A DNA stretch of 7,367 nucleotides from Rickettsia typhi (GTDB lineage: Bacteria > Pseudomonadota > Alphaproteobacteria > Rickettsiales > Rickettsiaceae). The stretch is taken from the NCBI GenBank assembly GCA_945878545.1, contig CAMCTQ010000059.1, positions 1-7,367 on the forward strand. Direction: 5' to 3'. This document shows positions 1-7,367 of the stretch, in pieces (position 1 is the first letter of the stretch; the number at the start of each line of letters is the position of its first letter). A model generated the notes under the pieces. It was not told the DNA's origin. It searched no databases and saw nothing but the letters and a program-made list of their open reading frames with translations. The position numbers were made by a program, and so were the translations under genes.

Positions 1-458
<458 letters not shown>

Positions 459-465
459 GTGTAGT

Positions 466-4711
<4,246 letters not shown>

Positions 4712-4795
4712 GCTTTAGAGGCTGGTTCATCTGTGGTTAAAGTTGCAAGATGATCAGTCAAGTGTTTGAAATAATTCGTGAGTAAATAAATTTAA

Positions 4796-4835
4796 AATCC
4801 TATAGTCGTCACTAACGACTATAGGATTGCTTTTT
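4796..4835 (+). terminator. Intrinsic terminator after rpoC, possibly bidirectional
   Basis: Bases 4796-4809 (AATCCTATAGTCGT) and 4815-4828 (ACGACTATAGGATT) form a perfect 14-bp stem with a 5-base loop (CACTA). GC and then five T residues (4831-4835) follow on the plus strand, 84 bases past the rpoC stop, which suits the end of the rpoBC transcript. On the minus strand the stem is followed by a short T run (GGATTTTAAATTTA), so it could also stop transcripts arriving from the right, including any that carry the small minus-strand ORF ending at 4858. Confidence 0.85.
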
Positions 4836-4857
4836 AAATATCAGAAACTTGAGTGTG

Positions 4858-5058
4858 TTATACGTTATAATCAACGCTATCCTGTAACAAGCCATTGTTA
4901 CCAAGCCACTCAACTCCCTCATCAGTCCTGTATTTCAGGAAATCTTGATGCGAATCAAAACTGTGCCATAATGTGCTGTCTGTCGTAGTTATACCTAAAA
5001 TCGCTAATCTATCTTTAAAAGCATCCTTTCTGGATCCCCATTTTTGTGGAGATGACAA
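4858..5058 (-). CDS. Small hypothetical protein or C-terminal gene remnant, 66 residues
   Basis: I do not recognise this protein. It would start with TTG at 5058, preceded nine bases upstream by GAGGG (minus-strand sequence of 5068-5072), a good Shine-Dalgarno match. In-frame TAG and TGA lie just upstream (5065-5067 and 5071-5073), so no longer form exists in this frame. The predicted protein is soluble, charged and rather rich in aromatics, with W7, W31 and W51 and the segments WGSRKDAFKDRLAI, LWHSFDSHQDFLKYR and GVEWLGNNGLL. This composition looks more like a real folded protein than a random AT-rich ORF. It has no signal peptide or membrane segment. The strong stem-loop at 4796-4828 lies 30 bases past its stop and could terminate its transcript. 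I found no convincing minus-strand promoter. It may be a small gene, the surviving end of a decayed larger gene, or a chance ORF. Confidence 0.35.
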   Translation of the reverse strand: MSSPQKWGSRKDAFKDRLAILGITTTDSTLWHSFDSHQDFLKYRTDEGVEWLGNNGLLQDSVDYNV

Positions 5059-5247
5059 CTGATACTACCCTCAAATCTAACACACTACACAATCAAGTCT
5101 CTTTGGCATCAGTGGGGTGTAAACAGCTCTAATAAATTGCCTATTTTTTACCGATTAAATTTAATTGTAAATATAAGCCATACCAGCTCTTAACCTATCC
5201 ATTTACTCAAATTTTTGTAAGGATTTTTAAAAATATAATTTTAGATA
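5059..5247. other. AT-rich spacer without a recognised gene
   Basis: Between the doubtful small minus-strand ORF and the promoter-like region of the 440-codon gene I see no ORF of substance, no tRNA-like fold and no clear terminator. The stretch is AT-rich with several T runs (for example around 5143-5150). Together with the preceding part of the 4712-5312 gap it is the kind of long, possibly decaying spacer common in Rickettsiales genomes. Confidence 0.5.
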
Positions 5248-5280
5248 TTGCTTTTTAGATAAAATATGTTTATATATAAT
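5248..5280 (+). promoter_or_regulatory. Candidate promoter of the 440-codon gene
   Basis: TTGCTT at 5248-5253 is followed after 17 bases by TATATA at 5271-5276. An exact TATAAT overlaps it at 5275-5280, about 32 bases before the ATG at 5313. The area is so AT-rich that -10-like words are expected by chance, so this is only a plausible sigma-70 type promoter. Its position just upstream of an isolated gene is the main support. Confidence 0.35.
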
Positions 5281-5312
5281 TATTAATCGTCAATATAAAT
5301 TAAGAATTTAAT

Positions 5313-6635
5313 ATGTCTAAACAATCATTAATAACACAACTAACACCAGCAGCTCAGAAAACACTTAATCCTATAGTAAAAAAATTACTAGAAAAGACTT
5401 GTTTTGTAGAGGAGGATTATCTTGGCCAAGTAGACCTGGCATCGTATAAAGTAAACTTGGTAAGAGACTTAGTTAATAAATTATCTGAACTCATTGTCAA
5501 GAGTCTTATGTCAAAAACACTCTTAGAATTGACAGCAAATCATATTCATGAAATTTATATTGGAAACTTCATGTTACCTGAGAATGGCGGATATGAAGGT
5601 AGGTTGCACGAAAATTGTATACACATAAACGATCAAGTTATTGATCGTATGGTTGCTACTTTTGTACATGAAGCTACTCATAAAGCTGCTTCAAGATTAT
5701 TTCATAACAAGTCTTTGCCATATAAAATTGGTGCTGAACATGACTTTGCTGAGATTGAGAGAGCTCTAAAAATAGAGTTGCAATTAAATGAAGAGTTGGA
5801 ATTACCAATAGGGGACTGCACTTGGTTACAAGCGATGGTTAAAGGATATAAACCAGATGTGATTCCAGCAGAAACTGTAGCTTGGTTCGCACAATATGTA
5901 GCATTAAATGTTCTTCAATCTCAGCTTGGCAGTATAAAAAACACTAGCTTAAAGTTTACAGAAATAATGTGGAAATATTTACAGAATACTTTAATAAAAC
6001 CTTTTGACCATGAAGCAGCACTAGAAACACTGCCAGAAAGTTTCGAACCCACCTTTATACCATTTGACATCAAAGCATTGGAGGATGAAAATATTGATGT
6101 GTGGTTCGATCAAGGACCAGCTGGCCAGCTGGCTTTTAGATTAGAAGATGTCTTGATTCAGGAGGTGTTGATTGAGAATTTGTTTTCAGATGATAATGAT
6201 AAGAAAAATATTGAGATCTTTCTTAAGCAACATGTTGTTAATTTATTACAAAATGCTAAAATTTCTAATCAAGAACTTGTTGTAGAGAATTTATTTAAAT
6301 TACCTACGGAAATTTTGCTTTCTATTCTTAACCAAAATATTACTGGATTAGTTATAATCTCAGAAGATGTGACGAAGCATCTTATTACTAATTTATGCAA
6401 TGCAGATAAAGAAATAATATTGCAACCTATGTTGAAGAACTATATGGAAGTAATACGTAATGCTGCTGAATCCGTTGGTTTAACACACTTACTTGATGAT
6501 ATATCTATGCAAATTGTTCCTGAAGAAGTAGCAGCAAGTGAGGTTTATGCAATGCCAGCAGAGGAGGTTTACGCAATGCCAGCAGAGGAGGTTTACGCAA
6601 TGCCAGCAGGCGATGTTCTTGAAGTACATGATTGA
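5313..6635 (+). CDS. Unassigned HExxH (zincin-like) protein with C-terminal EVYA-motif tandem repeats; candidate effector
   Basis: A 440-residue protein I cannot assign to a named family. An in-frame TAA at 5301-5303 leaves ATG 5313 as the only reasonable start; the ribosome site is weak (TAAGAA). A strand-like CIHINDQVID (102-111) runs into a helix with VATFVHEATHKAAS (114-127). H119, E120 and H123 fit the zinc-binding HExxH signature, with E120 as catalytic base. E187 in PAETVAWFAQ (185-194), 64 residues on, is a possible third, gluzincin-type ligand. Residues 275-400 look helical and leucine-rich, with related IENLF (287-291) and VENLF (324-328) segments. The C-terminus has three 8-residue repeats (410-433), each with E-V-Y-A, recalling EPIYA-type tyrosine phosphorylation motifs of bacterial effectors. 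No signal peptide or membrane segment is visible, so any export would need a leaderless route. It stands alone between rpoC and a convergent topA. The metalloprotease fold is probable; the effector role is inferred. Confidence 0.85.
   Translation: MSKQSLITQLTPAAQKTLNPIVKKLLEKTCFVEEDYLGQVDLASYKVNLVRDLVNKLSELIVKSLMSKTLLELTANHIHEIYIGNFMLPENGGYEGRLHENCIHINDQVIDRMVATFVHEATHKAASRLFHNKSLPYKIGAEHDFAEIERALKIELQLNEELELPIGDCTWLQAMVKGYKPDVIPAETVAWFAQYVALNVLQSQLGSIKNTSLKFTEIMWKYLQNTLIKPFDHEAALETLPESFEPTFIPFDIKALEDENIDVWFDQGPAGQLAFRLEDVLIQEVLIENLFSDDNDKKNIEIFLKQHVVNLLQNAKISNQELVVENLFKLPTEILLSILNQNITGLVIISEDVTKHLITNLCNADKEIILQPMLKNYMEVIRNAAESVGLTHLLDDISMQIVPEEVAASEVYAMPAEEVYAMPAEEVYAMPAGDVLEVHD
6540..6611 (+). 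repeat. Three in-frame 24-bp tandem repeats encoding EVYAMPAE
   Basis: The units are 6540-6563, 6564-6587 and 6588-6611. They are almost identical: unit 1 has TAT where units 2 and 3 have TAC for the tyrosine, and unit 3 ends GGC instead of GAG, changing its last residue from E to G. Each unit encodes EVYAMPAE or its G variant. Since 24 is a multiple of three, copy number can change without breaking the frame. Near identity at the DNA level indicates recent duplication by slippage or recombination. Confidence 0.95.
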
Positions 6636-6732
6636 GCAGCTTATTGGTGCATTAGGTGGTGATGCTGAAAATACTGATAGCTTATACCTGCAGAATTTGC
6701 CTTGTATGTTGCGGTTGTATGGTCTGTTGTGA
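6612..6732 (+). pseudogene. Possible out-of-frame C-terminal continuation of the 440-codon gene
   Basis: The 440-codon frame stops at 6633-6635, but the +1 frame (open from 6538 through the repeats) continues to TGA at 6730-6732. The part beyond the repeats reads MFLKYMIEQLIGALGGD and on to LYLQNLPCMLRLYGLL, with ordinary protein-like composition and many G/A-starting codons. There is no start signal of its own. It may be a former C-terminus cut off by a frameshift, or simply an open frame by chance. The same DNA within the repeats would read as a Q-rich peptide in this frame, which is unlikely to be the native product. Confidence 0.25.
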
Positions 6733-6859
6733 AAAAGTCTGCTAACCTTGATTTAAAATAACTTTTTATCTATTGATTTCACAGATTTTGTTGTTGTCAG
6801 TGGCTTTCAAGGCAAACACAGAATCACAATTTTTCTAATTCAATGCACCAACCTGCCAC

Positions 6860-6907
6860 ATTTTCCCTTAGAAATTTACATATTTTTATTAAAAGCTAAG
6901 GGAAAAT
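6860..6907. repeat. 12-bp perfect inverted repeat in the spacer downstream of topA
   Basis: ATTTTCCCTTAG (6860-6871) and CTAAGGGAAAAT (6896-6907) are exact reverse complements separated by 24 AT-rich bases. The element lies between the convergent 440-codon gene and topA, 17 bases past the topA stop. Neither strand has a proper T tract right after the stem, so it is not a classical intrinsic terminator, although it could protect or end 3' ends of either transcript. Confidence 0.6.
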
Positions 6908-6923
6908 ATTTGCTATAGCCAAA

Positions 6924-7367
6924 CTATTTTTTGCTTTTTTTTGTAGGTTTAGCGTTTCTTGGTTCTGTAACTGGTTTTTGACTTTTTTGATCAATTAACA
7001 AAGTCGCTTGCTCGGCGCTGACGTTAAATGGATCAATGTTCTTGGGGATGGAAGTAAATTTGTTTTGATATTTTAAATATGGACCAAAACGGCCTATCCC
7101 CATAAAAATTTCTTCTCCAGAATTTAAATGAGAGCCAACTAGAATAGGCAAGTTAAGCAGCTTTAAAGCGGTTTCTAGAGTTAGATTATCTGGGTTTATG
7201 CCTGATGGCACGGTGGATCTTTTTGGTTTATCTTTAGCTGAAACGGCTTCTCCAAGCTGTACATACCAGCCATAAGGACCTTTTCTTAGCGTCACCATTG
7301 TGCCATCTTTATCAGCTCCGAGCTCCCTATTACTATCCGCTGGGTTTACTGCTAGTGAATCTTCATC
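6924..7367 (-). CDS. topA: DNA topoisomerase I, C-terminal end (partial)
   Basis: This is the C-terminal 147 residues of type IA topoisomerase, which relaxes negative supercoils behind transcribing polymerase and replication forks. The frame is open to the window edge, so the 5' part lies outside; the ATG at 7298 is internal, since the residues before it (SNRELGADKDGT) are typical family sequence. Two repeats of the topoisomerase C-terminal DNA-binding type are visible. The first spans about residues 14-76 of the fragment, with LRKGPYGWYVQLGE, KPKRSTVPSGI and LTLETALKLLNLP. The second spans about 77-128, with GEEIFMGIGRFGPYLKY and VSAEQATLLI. A lysine-rich tail (129-147, ending KPTKKSKK) may add DNA contact. 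The gene ends in TAG at 6924-6926, is convergent with the 440-codon gene 288 bases away, and is followed on its own strand by the 12-bp inverted repeat. The active-site tyrosine and TOPRIM domain lie in the missing part. Confidence 0.95.
   Translation of the reverse strand, partial: DEDSLAVNPADSNRELGADKDGTMVTLRKGPYGWYVQLGEAVSAKDKPKRSTVPSGINPDNLTLETALKLLNLPILVGSHLNSGEEIFMGIGRFGPYLKYQNKFTSIPKNIDPFNVSAEQATLLIDQKSQKPVTEPRNAKPTKKSKK

Noticed and set aside
5107..5153. Possible weak stem between GGTGTAAA and TTTTTTACC
   Set aside because: Only a few interrupted A-T-rich pairs form across a long loop; it is not a convincing terminator or riboswitch.
7296..7298. Minus-strand ATG at 7298 as the start of a small gene
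   Set aside because: The 23 upstream in-frame codons to the window edge encode typical TopA sequence, so the gene is partial rather than short.

Overview
The window looks like chromosome from an obligate intracellular alphaproteobacterium of the order Rickettsiales, most likely family Rickettsiaceae. The beta and beta' RNA polymerase sequences closely resemble what I remember of Rickettsia RpoB and RpoC. Examples are the RpoC start ([15 protein letters not shown]) and the RpoB end ([20 protein letters not shown]). Base composition is visibly AT-rich and spacers are long. The match is not identical to core Rickettsia, and the gene order differs from the one I recall there, so a sister genus such as a protist- or arthropod-associated symbiont is likely. 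That last step is inference.

Layout: (1) 1-458, plus strand, the 3' end of rpoB. (2) 459-568, the rpoB-rpoC spacer, which holds a terminator-like hairpin with a T tract. (3) 569-4711, plus strand, a complete and apparently intact rpoC of 1380 codons. (4) 4712-5312, a 601-base spacer with a strong perfect-stem terminator that could act on both strands, a doubtful 66-codon minus-strand ORF with a TTG start, and an AT-rich promoter-like stretch. (5) 5313-6635, plus strand, an unassigned 440-residue protein with a zincin-type HEATH motif and three tandem 8-residue repeats, each centred on an E-V-Y-A motif, at its C-terminus. (6) 6636-6923, a spacer holding a possible out-of-frame continuation of that gene and a 12-bp inverted repeat. 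(7) 6924-7367, minus strand, the 3' end of topA (DNA topoisomerase I).

How the genes relate: rpoB and rpoC encode the two large catalytic subunits of RNA polymerase, and topA relieves negative supercoils behind that polymerase; all three are housekeeping genes. The 440-residue gene between them is the accessory element. It has its own spacer and promoter-like sequence, is convergent with topA, and combines a probable metalloprotease core with EPIYA-like tyrosine motifs. This suggests, without proving, a host-directed effector. It is the best candidate for something undescribed in the window.
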